Of a stretch of 64,000 nucleotides of DNA, positions 16,417 through 25,833 are shown piece after piece. Position numbers and translations under genes: made by a program. The DNA is taken from contig NZ_JAHBYN010000001.1 of NCBI RefSeq assembly GCF_019635935.1, positions 1,919,501-1,983,500 of the forward strand, read 5' to 3'. Each line of letters begins with the position of its first letter. Positions within the stretch are counted from its first letter, which is position 1. The notes under the pieces were generated by a model, which did not search any database, was not told the origin of the DNA, and saw only the letters and a list, made by a program, of their open reading frames with translations. The DNA comes from Parvibaculum sp. Lineage in GTDB: Bacteria > Pseudomonadota > Alphaproteobacteria > Parvibaculales > Parvibaculaceae.

Positions 16417-16701
16417 ATGCTTTTTTGTCTGATCTGCACCGACAAGCCGAACGCGCTGGAACTGAGGCTCGCCAATCGCGAGGCACATCTGAAATATTGG
16501 GGCGCGGCGGGTTGCGTCAAAATCGGCGGACCCTTCACCAATGACGATGCGAGCGTAATGAACGGCTCGATGCTGGTGATCGACGTTGCAGACCGCGCGG
16601 CCGCCGAGAAACTTGTCGCGGACGATCCATACAACAAGGCCGGTCTCTTCGCGAAAACCGAAGTGCGAGCGTGGAAGTGGCTGCTCGGCCCGAAAGAATA
16701 G
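16417..16701 (+). CDS. YciI-family protein
   Basis: 94 aa, a single YCII domain of ferredoxin-like fold: MLFCLICTDKPNALELRLANR, then HLKYWGAAG, GPFTNDD, and ADDPYNKAGLF. The family has a conserved His-Asp pair and is related to dehydrochlorinases, but its cellular role is unknown. It lies 32 nt after gpsA and 15 nt before the EVE gene; the same trio is common in alphaproteobacteria. Confidence 0.92.
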   Translation: MLFCLICTDKPNALELRLANREAHLKYWGAAGCVKIGGPFTNDDASVMNGSMLVIDVADRAAAEKLVADDPYNKAGLFAKTEVRAWKWLLGPKE

Positions 16702-16716
16702 GCAGGGAAGAACGCG

Positions 16717-17142
16717 ATGGCCTATTGGCTTTTCAAATCCGAACGCGAGACCTGGTCCTGGGACGAACAGAAGAAGAAGGGCGCGAAGGGCGAACCCTGG
16801 ACCGGCGTGCGCAACTATCAGGCCAACAACAATATGAAAGCGATGAAGAAGGGCGAGCTCGGCTTCTTCTATCATTCGGGCGACGAGCGCAGCATTGTCG
16901 GCATTGTGCGCGTGATCGGCGAACACCGGCCCGACCCGACCGACGAGAAGGGCAAGTTCGGCCTTGTCGACATCGAAGCGGTCTGCGACATGCCCAACGC
17001 GGTTACGCTTTCCGACGTCAAGGCCGAACCGGCGCTTGCCGAAATGGTGCTGGTGAAAAATTCGCGCCTCTCGGTGCAGCCGGTGACGGCGGATGAGTGG
17101 AAGACGATCTGCAAGATGGGCGGGTTGAAGAAGGCACTGTAA
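16717..17142 (+). CDS. EVE-domain protein
   Basis: 141 aa, a single EVE (PUA-like) domain beginning MAYWLFKSERETWSWDEQ, with WTGVRNYQANNNMKAM, GFFYHSG and VGIVRVIGE motifs. EVE domains bind modified bases in DNA or RNA through an aromatic cage; the stand-alone human homologue is THYN1. The target in bacteria is unknown. It is the last gene of the gpsA transcript. A GGGGCAG-CTGCCCC hairpin at 17176-17194 may mark its end, although no U-tract follows. Confidence 0.92.
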   Translation: MAYWLFKSERETWSWDEQKKKGAKGEPWTGVRNYQANNNMKAMKKGELGFFYHSGDERSIVGIVRVIGEHRPDPTDEKGKFGLVDIEAVCDMPNAVTLSDVKAEPALAEMVLVKNSRLSVQPVTADEWKTICKMGGLKKAL

Positions 17143-17216
17143 ATCGATCTTTGTACGGAATGATAAGGGCCGAATGGGGCAGCGTCACTGCCCCGAATCG
17201 GGGATAAATCGGTCGA

Positions 17217-17245
17217 CTGTCATCGTACTGTCAAAAATCTGTCAC
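17217..17245 (+). promoter_or_regulatory. Pho-box-like array, three half-sites, no obvious target
   Basis: CTGTCAT CGTA CTGTCAA AAAT CTGTCAC, with CTGTC starting at 17217, 17228 and 17239 (exactly 11 bp apart). It lies between the end of the EVE gene and the end of the convergent creatininase-like gene. It points rightward, where no plus-strand gene begins until 18469. Confidence 0.55.
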
Positions 17246-17268
17246 GCACCGGATTCGCACATGCGCGC

Positions 17269-17410
17269 GTGACGAGAAAAGAGACGAAACGGGAGACGAA
17301 TTCGTCTCTAATTTCGTCGCGCCACCGCAACGCAGCAACGACTTGTCCCCGCTGTGACGGAAGTACACCAGCGCAGCGCTGCGCTGTGACGTTCGGGCGA
17401 CAGCGGCGGA
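17269..17410. other. Palindrome-rich spacer
   Basis: GACGA units start at 17271, 17283 and 17295 (12-bp spacing) and run into a perfect 16-bp palindrome GAGACGAATTCGTCTC (17293-17308). Further right there is a perfect 18-bp palindrome CAGCGCAGCGCTGCGCTG and a GGACGTCC core. No ORF is convincing. The DNA could form nested hairpins at the convergent gene ends. Confidence 0.5.
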
Positions 17411-17416
17411 CGTCCG

Positions 17417-18163
17417 TCACGCCGCCTCGAATTTCCGGAAATCCTCGATCAACCCCTTCGCCGAGAGCGCGAGGAGTTTTTCGCCGTCCGCTGGGTTCGC
17501 AAGCGACGGGTCGGAGCCGATGCGGCCGTCCGGGAAGGCGGCGCGGTAGCTTTCGGCATCGGTGTAGCGGCCCCAGGGCGCGACCTTCGGGTTCATCTCT
17601 GCCTGCTTGATCGCGGCCGGATAGACGAACTGCGTCACCGCGACTTCCGACGGCGTCGCATGCGCGCCATGCGCCGAGCCGTAGCGTTCCTTGCAGAAAT
17701 CGGTGACGGGCTTGAAGTCCCACCAGTTGGCGCGTTTGCATTTGACCGGGCCGCGATTGGAGGCGTCCGCGCTCAGCGAGCGGTCGGCATAGATTTCGGC
17801 GAAGGCCGCCTCGATGGTCGCGACATTGCCGCCATGACCGTTGAAGAAATAGACGCGCTCGAAGCCGTGGCGGGCGAGCGACGACACCCAGTCGTGGATC
17901 GCGGCGATCATCGTGGAGGGACGAAGCGTCATCGAACCCGGAAACCCCAGATGATGCTGCGCGACGCCGACATTGAAGGTCGGGCCGACCAGAAAGCCGG
18001 CCTCGGCCGCCGCGCGATGCGCGATCGATTCCGGGCAGATCGCATCGGTGCCAATGAGCCCGTTCGGCCCGTGCTGCTCGGTCGAGCCGATCGGGATGAC
18101 GATCCCTTTCGACTTTGCGAGATAGGCCTCGATCTCGGGCCAGGTGGAAAGATGCAGCAGCAT
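17417..18163 (-). CDS. Creatininase-family amidohydrolase
   Basis: 248 aa. Family metal-binding motifs are present: PIGSTEQHGPNGLIGTDA near residues 24-41, GVAQHHLGFPGS, FFNGHGGN, and Glu in HATPSEVAVTQF. Members hydrolyse cyclic amides or formamides (creatinine, FAPy in riboflavin/F420 synthesis, mycofactocin MftE); the specific substrate is not apparent and no partner pathway is adjacent. Transcribed alone, leftward. No clear Shine-Dalgarno precedes the ATG. Confidence 0.88.
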   Translation of the reverse strand: MLLHLSTWPEIEAYLAKSKGIVIPIGSTEQHGPNGLIGTDAICPESIAHRAAAEAGFLVGPTFNVGVAQHHLGFPGSMTLRPSTMIAAIHDWVSSLARHGFERVYFFNGHGGNVATIEAAFAEIYADRSLSADASNRGPVKCKRANWWDFKPVTDFCKERYGSAHGAHATPSEVAVTQFVYPAAIKQAEMNPKVAPWGRYTDAESYRAAFPDGRIGSDPSLANPADGEKLLALSAKGLIEDFRKFEAA

Positions 18164-18468
18164 GGGGGGAGCATAGAGGAGGCGGGGAAGAATGTGGAGG
18201 CGGGGGGAAAGGTGGGATTGCTGTGCGGTACCTCCCGCCCTACCCCAAAATCGTCATGGCCCGCTTTAGGCGGGCCATCCACGTCTTGGCGGCAACCATC
18301 GGAAGAAAGACGTGGATGGCCCGGACGAGCCGGGCCATGACGATTCTGTTTTCTGCTTGCGAAGCGCCGATTCCCTGTTGTCTGCAAACCCCTTCGCGCA
18401 TTCGCGGGCTTCCCGCGCAGCATCCGCTCCCGCAGCATCCTGCGAAAGGAAACGCGAGGGAGCGGCCC
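18164..18468. other. Divergent intergenic region containing a REP pair
   Basis: 305 nt between the creatininase-like gene and the DUF1330 gene. The central 97 nt (18249-18345) are the REP-like inverted repeat listed separately. The remainder must hold two divergent promoters, which I could not define. Confidence 0.45.
18249..18345. repeat. REP-like inverted pair (ATGGCCCG type)
   Basis: The left unit AATCGTCATGGCCCGC-TTTAG-GCGGGCCATCCACGTCTT is mirrored by AAAGACGTGGATGGCCCGG-ACGAG-CCGGGCCATGACGATT, with about 20 nt between them. Each unit is itself a hairpin and the two form a larger one, a BIME-like organisation. It differs in sequence from the other two REP pairs in the window. Confidence 0.85.
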
Positions 18469-18759
18469 ATGACCGTTTATGCACTGGCGCAATTCACGAT
18501 CCATGACCGGGCGCGCTACGAGGCCTATGCGGCGCGCTTCTTCGACACGATGAAGGATCATCCGGGCCGGCTGCTGGCGGCGGATGAAAACCCGCACCTC
18601 GTGGAAGGCGAATGGTCAGGCACGAAGATCGTGCTGATCGAGTTTCCCGACGAGGCTTCGTGGCGGCGATGGGCCTTTTCGCCGGAATACCGCGCGATCT
18701 CGGCCGACCGCGAAGCCGCGACGGACGGATGCGTGCTGCTGGTGAAGGGTCTGGGGTAA
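18469..18759 (+). CDS. DUF1330 family protein
   Basis: 96 aa from the ATG at 18469, which has a GAGGGAG Shine-Dalgarno 7 nt before it. The single ferredoxin-like (dimeric alpha-beta barrel) domain shows YALAQFTIHDRARYEAY, LLAADENP, IVLIEFPDEASWRRW and SPEYRAI, typical of DUF1330. The family is related to antibiotic-biosynthesis monooxygenases, but its biochemical role is unknown. It is followed 54 nt later by a small membrane-protein gene on the same strand. Confidence 0.9.
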   Translation: MTVYALAQFTIHDRARYEAYAARFFDTMKDHPGRLLAADENPHLVEGEWSGTKIVLIEFPDEASWRRWAFSPEYRAISADREAATDGCVLLVKGLG

Positions 18760-18813
18760 AGCGCGACCTTGCCTCCTTCATCGTGTAATATGTGCCGTTC
18801 CGGCAAGGAGGGC

Positions 18814-19011
18814 ATGATGAAGTGGGTACTATTGGGAGTATCGTTTGTCGCGGGCTTCATCACCGCCGTTCTGCTGCTCGGCATCTATCACATCGAAGGT
18901 GTACAGACCCGCGGCGCTCCCGCGTCCTACAAGATCAATCGACTGACCGGCGAGACGCAGTTTTGCGTTGCGGCTGAGTGCAGGCCGGTAAAAGACCGCC
19001 GCTCGCAGTAG
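18814..19011 (+). CDS. Small membrane-anchored hypothetical protein
   Basis: 65 aa, starting MMKWVLLG. The AAGGAGGG at 18805-18812 is very close to both candidate ATGs (18814 and 18817); an upstream ATG at 18790 is also in frame. One N-terminal helix (about 3-25) is followed by a short hydrophilic tail with two Cys (TQFCVAAEC). It could be a signal peptide or an inner-membrane anchor with a periplasmic tail. Family not recognised. Confidence 0.6.
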   Translation: MMKWVLLGVSFVAGFITAVLLLGIYHIEGVQTRGAPASYKINRLTGETQFCVAAECRPVKDRRSQ

Positions 19012-19078
19012 GAACCGGCACCTGAGGGTGATGCAATGAACTGTTGCGCAGAGACGCAGAGCAAACCCAACCCAAAAG

Positions 19079-19211
19079 TGTCACCCCGGCACTCGTTGCC
19101 GGGGCCCATTGGTTCCCTCAGCAAGAGCTTTGACGTGCTGCATTGCCCGCGATTGACGGCGCAATGAAAATCGGCGTGGATTGGGTCCCGGGAATAAATC
19201 CCGGGATGACA
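19079..19211. repeat. REP-like inverted pair (TGTCACCCCGG type), diverged copy
   Basis: The left end TGTCACCCCGGC-ACTCGTT-GCCGGGGCCCA and the right end TGGGTCCCGGGA-ATAAA-TCCCGGGATGACA are inverted, separated by about 70 nt. The outer TGTCA/TGACA borders are shared with the pair at 21892-21975. Confidence 0.8.
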
Positions 19212-19248
19212 CTTCTGTTTTTGATTTGCCGTCTCGAAAAATAACCCC

Positions 19249-19713
19249 ATGCAAATCCGCCGCGCGACCGAGGACGACTGGCCGGAGGTGGCGCGCGTGT
19301 TTATCGCGGCGCGCGCCGGCATGACCTATCTGCCGCGGCTCCACGGCGATGCCGACACGAGGGCCTTCATCCGCCGCGTGGTGAAGCGCAGCGCGGTCTG
19401 GCTGGCGGAACGCGACGGCACGCTGCTCGGCTTCGCGGCATTGGAGCCCGGCTGGCTGCATCATCTTTATGTCGATCCCGCCGCGCAGAACGCAGGGGCA
19501 GGCTCGGCTCTTCTCGGCAAGGCCAAGGCCGAACTGCCGGGGGGCTTTTCCCTGTGGACGTTTCAGGCCAATCTCGGCGCCCGCCGCTTCTACGAGCGGC
19601 ACGAACTGACCGAGACGCGCCGCACCAACGGCGCCGACAATGAGGAGGGGCTGCCAGACATTCTATATGAATGGAACGGCGAGGCCGAGAACTCGAATTG
19701 GGCCCAGAGGTGA
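19249..19713 (+). CDS. GNAT-family N-acetyltransferase
   Basis: 154 aa, one GNAT domain. It begins MQIRRATEDDWPEVARVFI, with strand-4/helix-3 features LHHLYVDPAAQNAGAGSALL (acetyl-CoA pyrophosphate loop) and a C-terminal ARRFYERHELTETRRT segment. The substrate cannot be deduced. The start follows a REP pair, and the gene ends 3 nt before the EVE-HNH nuclease gene, so they may be co-transcribed. Confidence 0.88.
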   Translation: MQIRRATEDDWPEVARVFIAARAGMTYLPRLHGDADTRAFIRRVVKRSAVWLAERDGTLLGFAALEPGWLHHLYVDPAAQNAGAGSALLGKAKAELPGGFSLWTFQANLGARRFYERHELTETRRTNGADNEEGLPDILYEWNGEAENSNWAQR

Positions 19714-19716
19714 GAA

Positions 19717-20610
19717 ATGTCTTTCTGGTTGTTTCGCACTTCGATCGAAAAGTATCGCGTGCGCGACGCGCTCGAAGACTTGGGCAAACTCACATGGGAC
19801 GTCTGGCGCAACTCAGAGAAATTTGGCCCGATCTCTGTCGGTGATTATGCGTGTCTTTTTGAAAGCGGTACAAACGGCGGCATCTATGGAATTGTCGAGG
19901 TCACGGATAGTGCCAAAGATCGCGCTATGTCCTCCGTCGAGCGGGAGTACATAACAGATATCAACAAGTTCAAACCAACAGACTATCGAGTGATAGTCGC
20001 GCCTACTACGAACCTATCCCTACAGCTTCCAGTCTCGCACCTAAAGGAAGACGCGTTCCTCTCACTGCTGCCCGTCTTTGCAGAGATGGGATTTTCGAAG
20101 CAGGCAAATATCTTTCCCCTGAAAGAAGATCAGTACAGGGAGATACTTCGGAGTTTCTCAGACAACTCTGCCACCCGCCAGCACGACGAAGATATCGACC
20201 ACGACATACCGACCGACGATCATCGGCGGTTTGCCAATCGCAGAACACCTGTCAGGCCGGGGCAACCGGCTTTCCGAAGGATGATTCTTGAAGCCTACCG
20301 TCACCGATGCGCCATCACGAATTGTGATGTAAAGACAGCGCTCGAAGCATCCCACATTGGCAAGTATTTCGGCCCAAGATCGGATCGGATCTACAATGGC
20401 GTTCTGCTTCGTGTCGATCTGCATCGATTGTTCGACGCACATCTCATCTCAATTGATCCAGACTCATGGAAAGTTCGAATTAGTCCCGCAATCTCGCATT
20501 CCACCTACGCGAAATGGGAAGGTCACCCATTCAGGGTTCCAGAGCGAGACGATCAAAAGCCGAACAAAAAGGAATTGAAGGAACACCTGCTGAAAACGAT
20601 CGGCGAATAG
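19717..20610 (+). CDS. EVE-HNH fusion: putative modification-dependent restriction endonuclease
   Basis: 297 aa. Residues 1 to about 70 match an EVE/PUA-like modified-base reader (MSFWLFRTSIEKYRVRDALEDL, then TWDVWRN, GDYACLFESG, GGIYGIVEV). Residues about 180-245 form an HNH nuclease: CAITNCD with Cys198/Cys203, the SHI motif His213, Asn227 in YNGVLL and His236 in DLHRLFD. EVE-HNH proteins are known type IV-like enzymes cutting DNA with modified cytosine. Base composition is visibly less GC-rich than in neighbouring genes, suggesting acquisition by transfer. No methyltransferase is adjacent, as expected for a modification-dependent nuclease. Confidence 0.85.
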   Translation: MSFWLFRTSIEKYRVRDALEDLGKLTWDVWRNSEKFGPISVGDYACLFESGTNGGIYGIVEVTDSAKDRAMSSVEREYITDINKFKPTDYRVIVAPTTNLSLQLPVSHLKEDAFLSLLPVFAEMGFSKQANIFPLKEDQYREILRSFSDNSATRQHDEDIDHDIPTDDHRRFANRRTPVRPGQPAFRRMILEAYRHRCAITNCDVKTALEASHIGKYFGPRSDRIYNGVLLRVDLHRLFDAHLISIDPDSWKVRISPAISHSTYAKWEGHPFRVPERDDQKPNKKELKEHLLKTIGE

Positions 20611-20637
20611 AAATACCGACAGGTAGGAAAGTCCAAG

Positions 20638-21891
20638 TTGAGCCAGAGAAAAGAACTCGAAACCGAAAATCGCGGGCCGCTGAAAGGCGTGCGCATTGTC
20701 GATCTGACCGCCGTGGTTTTCGGCGCCTATGCGACGCAGATCCTCGGTGACATGGGCGCCGACGTGATCAAGGTCGAGGCGCCCTCGCCGACCGGCGGCG
20801 GCGGACAGGGCGGCGACATCATGCGCTGGCCGGGCCACCTGCCGGAAGGGGCGAGCGCCGATCTCGGTCCGATCTTCATGACCATCAACCGCAACAAGCG
20901 CTCGGTGCTGCTCGATCTGGCAAGCGCGGACGGCCGCGCGGCGCTGCTGAAGATCGTCGAAACCGCCGATGTGATCGCGTCGAACATCCGCTATGCGGCG
21001 ATGAAGAAGCTCGGGCTGTCATATGAAGACATCAAGGCGGTCAAGCCCGACATTATTTTCGTGCATGCGGCGGGCTATGGCTCGGACGGGCCTTACGCGG
21101 GACTTCCCGCTTACGACGATCTGATCCAGGCGGGCTCGGGCGCCGCCGATCTTCTGGGCCGCATGGACGGCGACCCGAAGCCGCGCTACATCCCGACCAT
21201 CATGGCCGACAAGGTGTCGGGATTGTTCATGGTTCAGGCCGTCACCGCCGCGCTCTTTCACAAGGAACGCACCGGCGAGGGGCAATTCGTCGAAGTGCCG
21301 ATGCTCGAAGCGGTGACCTCCTTCGTGCTCGCCGAACATTTCTACGACCAGGTCTACGATCCGCCGACGGGCGGCTGGACCTATGGCCGCATCACCAACC
21401 CGGACCGCCGGCCCTACAAGACGCTCGACGGCCATATCGGCTTATTGCCTTATTCCGACAAGCAGTGGCAGCAGTTTTTCGAAGTGGCGGGCAAGCCCGG
21501 CGTCTATACCGACGATCCGCGCTTCAACACCTATCGCGCCCGCACGCAGAACATCCGCGAGCTTTACGCGATGATCGAGGAATTGACCGAGACGAAGACG
21601 ACGGATGAATGGCTGGCGCTGCTGAAGCCGCTGTCGATCCCGGTGGTCAAGATGAACCGGCTCGACGACCTGAAAGACGATCCGCATTTACAGGCCGTCG
21701 GCTTTTTCGGCCGCTACGAACACCCGCACGCCGGCGGCTATTTCGCGCTGAAGCCGCCGGTGCGGTTTTCGGCCTCGCCGTCGAGCATTCGCCGCCATCC
21801 GCCGCGCCTCGGCGAGCAGACGGCGGAAGTGCTGCGCGAGGCGGGGATGAGCGAGGCGGAAATAGCCAGGCTGGCGGGCATCAAAGAATGA
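20638..21891 (+). CDS. CaiB/BaiF-family (type III) CoA transferase
   Basis: 417 aa from a TTG start with AGGTAGGA upstream. Family motifs are GPLKGVRIVDLTAVVFGAYATQ, DMGADVIKVEAP, LDLASADGR, the catalytic-Asp region GSGAADLLGRMDG, and the C-terminal RLGEQTAEVLREAG. Members move CoA between carboxylic acids; common substrates are formate/oxalate, carnitine, succinate and bile acids. The substrate is not predictable here. Its stop codon abuts a REP pair, and acs follows on the same strand. Confidence 0.9.
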   Translation: MSQRKELETENRGPLKGVRIVDLTAVVFGAYATQILGDMGADVIKVEAPSPTGGGGQGGDIMRWPGHLPEGASADLGPIFMTINRNKRSVLLDLASADGRAALLKIVETADVIASNIRYAAMKKLGLSYEDIKAVKPDIIFVHAAGYGSDGPYAGLPAYDDLIQAGSGAADLLGRMDGDPKPRYIPTIMADKVSGLFMVQAVTAALFHKERTGEGQFVEVPMLEAVTSFVLAEHFYDQVYDPPTGGWTYGRITNPDRRPYKTLDGHIGLLPYSDKQWQQFFEVAGKPGVYTDDPRFNTYRARTQNIRELYAMIEELTETKTTDEWLALLKPLSIPVVKMNRLDDLKDDPHLQAVGFFGRYEHPHAGGYFALKPPVRFSASPSSIRRHPPRLGEQTAEVLREAGMSEAEIARLAGIKE

Positions 21892-21975
21892 TGTCACCCC
21901 GGCGAAAGCCGGGGTCCATCTGACGCGCGGCACATGAGGAGCCGCCCATGGATCCCGGCTTTCGCCGGGATGACA
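21892..21975. repeat. REP-like inverted pair (TGTCACCCCGG type)
   Basis: TGTCACCCCGGCGAAAGCCGGGGTCCA faces TGGATCCCGGCTTTCGCCGGGATGACA, with a 30-nt centre. Each half is a GC hairpin with a GAAA or TTTC loop. It starts immediately after the CoA-transferase stop. Confidence 0.88.
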
Positions 21976-22073
21976 CATATGGATGTGGCGGCGCCAACCC
22001 TCCCGCCTTGTCCCCTCACCTCGCGCCCGACATAATGCCGCCAACGAGAAACGCGCCTGCAAGGGAGGCCCCG

Positions 22074-24017
<1,944 letters not shown>

Positions 24018-24467
24018 TCACTCCACCGCCGCCACTCGGCACCAGCCGGCGCGCGCGCCGCCGTCGTAGGCCCGCGCATGACCGCCGGCGATCATCGCTT
24101 CGGCAACATCGCGATGCGTGGCGCTCGCCAGCCGCGCGCGGACACGGCCGCCGAACTTGTCGGCCTCGATGCCGGAAAGCGCCACTTTCCCCTCGCCGAG
24201 AAAGGCAATGAGCGCCGCGCGCGCCGCTTCGGCCTTTTCGCGTTCCTCGGCGCATTTGCCGCGTAGCTCCGGCGTGTCGATGCCCGCAAGCCGGACATGC
24301 GTCTCGACCGTCTGCCCGAGCCAGATGCGGGCGCGCACCACCAGCGAATCGCCATCGATGACGCGCACAACCTCCGCCTCGACCGGACCCGCCAGCCGCT
24401 CGGCGGCAGGGGCGGCCGAGCCCGCAAAAGAAGCGGCAACAACGAGGACAGCGAGATACGCACGCAT
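24018..24467 (-). CDS. Secreted thermonuclease-like (SNase) protein
   Basis: 149 aa. A signal peptide (1-21, ending AAPAAE) precedes a staphylococcal-nuclease-type OB fold: VEAEVVRVIDGDSLVVRAR, VRLAGIDTPELRGKCAEER and FGGRVRARL. The catalytic Asp and Glu positions (DGD, DTPE) are kept, with an Arg in VRLAGID. It probably degrades nucleic acids in the periplasm or outside. The C-terminus GWCRVAAVE may form a disulfide with the earlier Cys. Convergent with acs with no spacer. Confidence 0.88.
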   Translation of the reverse strand: MRAYLAVLVVAASFAGSAAPAAERLAGPVEAEVVRVIDGDSLVVRARIWLGQTVETHVRLAGIDTPELRGKCAEEREKAEAARAALIAFLGEGKVALSGIEADKFGGRVRARLASATHRDVAEAMIAGGHARAYDGGARAGWCRVAAVE

Positions 24468-24606
24468 GACGGCACCGGTATTGGGAATAAAGTCCTTAAA
24501 TGGACTTTGTTCCTAATTTTTACAACACGATCCGGCCGTCTTCAAGCACAACCGCGACCAATGCGGCGCGTCTCTCGATGGCGAAGCTTGCAGCCAGGAC
24601 CGGAAA

Positions 24607-24804
24607 TCAGAAGTCGCTGAGAATGCCTTTGCTTTCCCAGTCGCCATAGCGCGTCGGCTCGGGGCCGGGGCGTCCGCCGATTTCGCGGGGCGCATCCGCT
24701 TCCGCCGCCGCCTTGCGCCGCGCTTCGGCCTCGGCAAGCGCCCGCTTCGCCGCGGGCGTCAGTTCTTTCGGCGTCGTTTCGGGCGTTTCGGGCGTTTCGG
24801 TCAT
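24607..24804 (-). CDS. DUF1674 / SDHAF4-like protein
   Basis: 65 aa from the ATG at 24804. The N-terminus is a TPET-type repeat; the helix ELTPAAKRALAEAEARRKAA follows, then PREIGGRPGPEPTRYGDWE and a terminal KGILSDF. This tail is the signature of the family that includes mitochondrial succinate dehydrogenase assembly factor 4, which binds flavinylated SdhA. No sdh gene is nearby. It is divergent from htpX. Confidence 0.88.
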   Translation of the reverse strand: MTETPETPETTPKELTPAAKRALAEAEARRKAAAEADAPREIGGRPGPEPTRYGDWESKGILSDF

Positions 24805-24919
24805 CGGCGGCAATTCCGGTTTTCCTTGAAGCGGCGGCCTGCGAACTACATATAGATCGTGAACAATCCGCGCGCCAGCCGCGCGCACGGAAAACGGAAC
24901 GAGACGGAAAAGACAGACA

Positions 24920-25780
24920 ATGAACACGGTCAGGACCTTCATGCTGCTCGCCGCGCTGACGGCGCTTTTCATGGGGATCGGCTATCTGATCGGCGGCGCC
25001 GGCGGCGCGGCGATCGCGCTCGTCGTCGCGGCGGGCATGAACCTCTTTGCCTACTGGAATTCCGACAAGATCGTGCTGCGCATGTATAAGGCGCAGCGCG
25101 TCGACGAAACGTCGGCGCCCAATTATTACCGCATCGTCCAGCGGCTGGCGCAGAACGCCGGTATCCCGATGCCCGCGACCTATATCGTCGATTCGCCGCA
25201 GCCCAACGCCTTCGCGACCGGCCGCAACCCCGAACACGCGGCAGTGGCGGCAACGAGCGGCTTGATCGAAATGCTGACGCCGGAGGAACTCGCCGGTGTG
25301 ATGGCGCATGAACTGGCGCATATCAAGAACCGCGACACGCTGACCATGACGGTGACGGCGACGATTGCCGGCGCGATTTCAATGCTGGCGAACTTCGCGC
25401 TCTTCTTCGGCGGCAACCGCAATGCGCCGGGCGGCTTTATCGGCGTGCTGGCGCTGGCGATCCTGGCGCCAATGGCGGCGGCGCTGGTGCAGATGGCGAT
25501 CAGCCGCACGCGCGAATATTCGGCCGACCGGGGCGGCGCCGAAATTTCCGGCAATCCGCTCTGGCTCGCCTCGGCGCTGGAGCGCATCGACGCCACGGCG
25601 CGGCGGACGCGCAATGCGCAGGCCGAGGGCAACCCGGCGACCGCGCATATGTTCATCGTCAATCCGCTGAACGGCGAGGGCCGCGACAACCTGTTCTCGA
25701 CCCATCCGGCGACCGGCAACCGCGTCGCAGAATTGCGCAAGCTGGCGCAAGGCATGGCCGCCGGCCGGACGCGGGGCTGA
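24920..25780 (+). CDS. htpX: HtpX-family membrane zinc metalloprotease
   Basis: 286 aa. Two N-terminal helices (about 7-24 and 28-44) are followed by the M48 peptidase domain with [13 protein letters not shown] (HEXXH) and the downstream Glu in [15 protein letters not shown] further hydrophobic hairpin lies between ([19 protein letters not shown]). It degrades misfolded inner-membrane proteins together with FtsH. It is followed 53 nt later by rsmB, the common alphaproteobacterial order. Confidence 0.95.
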   Translation: MNTVRTFMLLAALTALFMGIGYLIGGAGGAAIALVVAAGMNLFAYWNSDKIVLRMYKAQRVDETSAPNYYRIVQRLAQNAGIPMPATYIVDSPQPNAFATGRNPEHAAVAATSGLIEMLTPEELAGVMAHELAHIKNRDTLTMTVTATIAGAISMLANFALFFGGNRNAPGGFIGVLALAILAPMAAALVQMAISRTREYSADRGGAEISGNPLWLASALERIDATARRTRNAQAEGNPATAHMFIVNPLNGEGRDNLFSTHPATGNRVAELRKLAQGMAAGRTRG

Positions 25781-25833
25781 GCGTTTTCCTTCCGCTTTGT
25801 GTTGAGACGGGGCCTGTGCTCTAACCTCGCCCC

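Noticed and set aside
18115..18468. Long N-terminal extension of the DUF1330 gene
   Set aside because: The extension translates the REP pair; the ATG at 18469 has the good Shine-Dalgarno and matches the family start.
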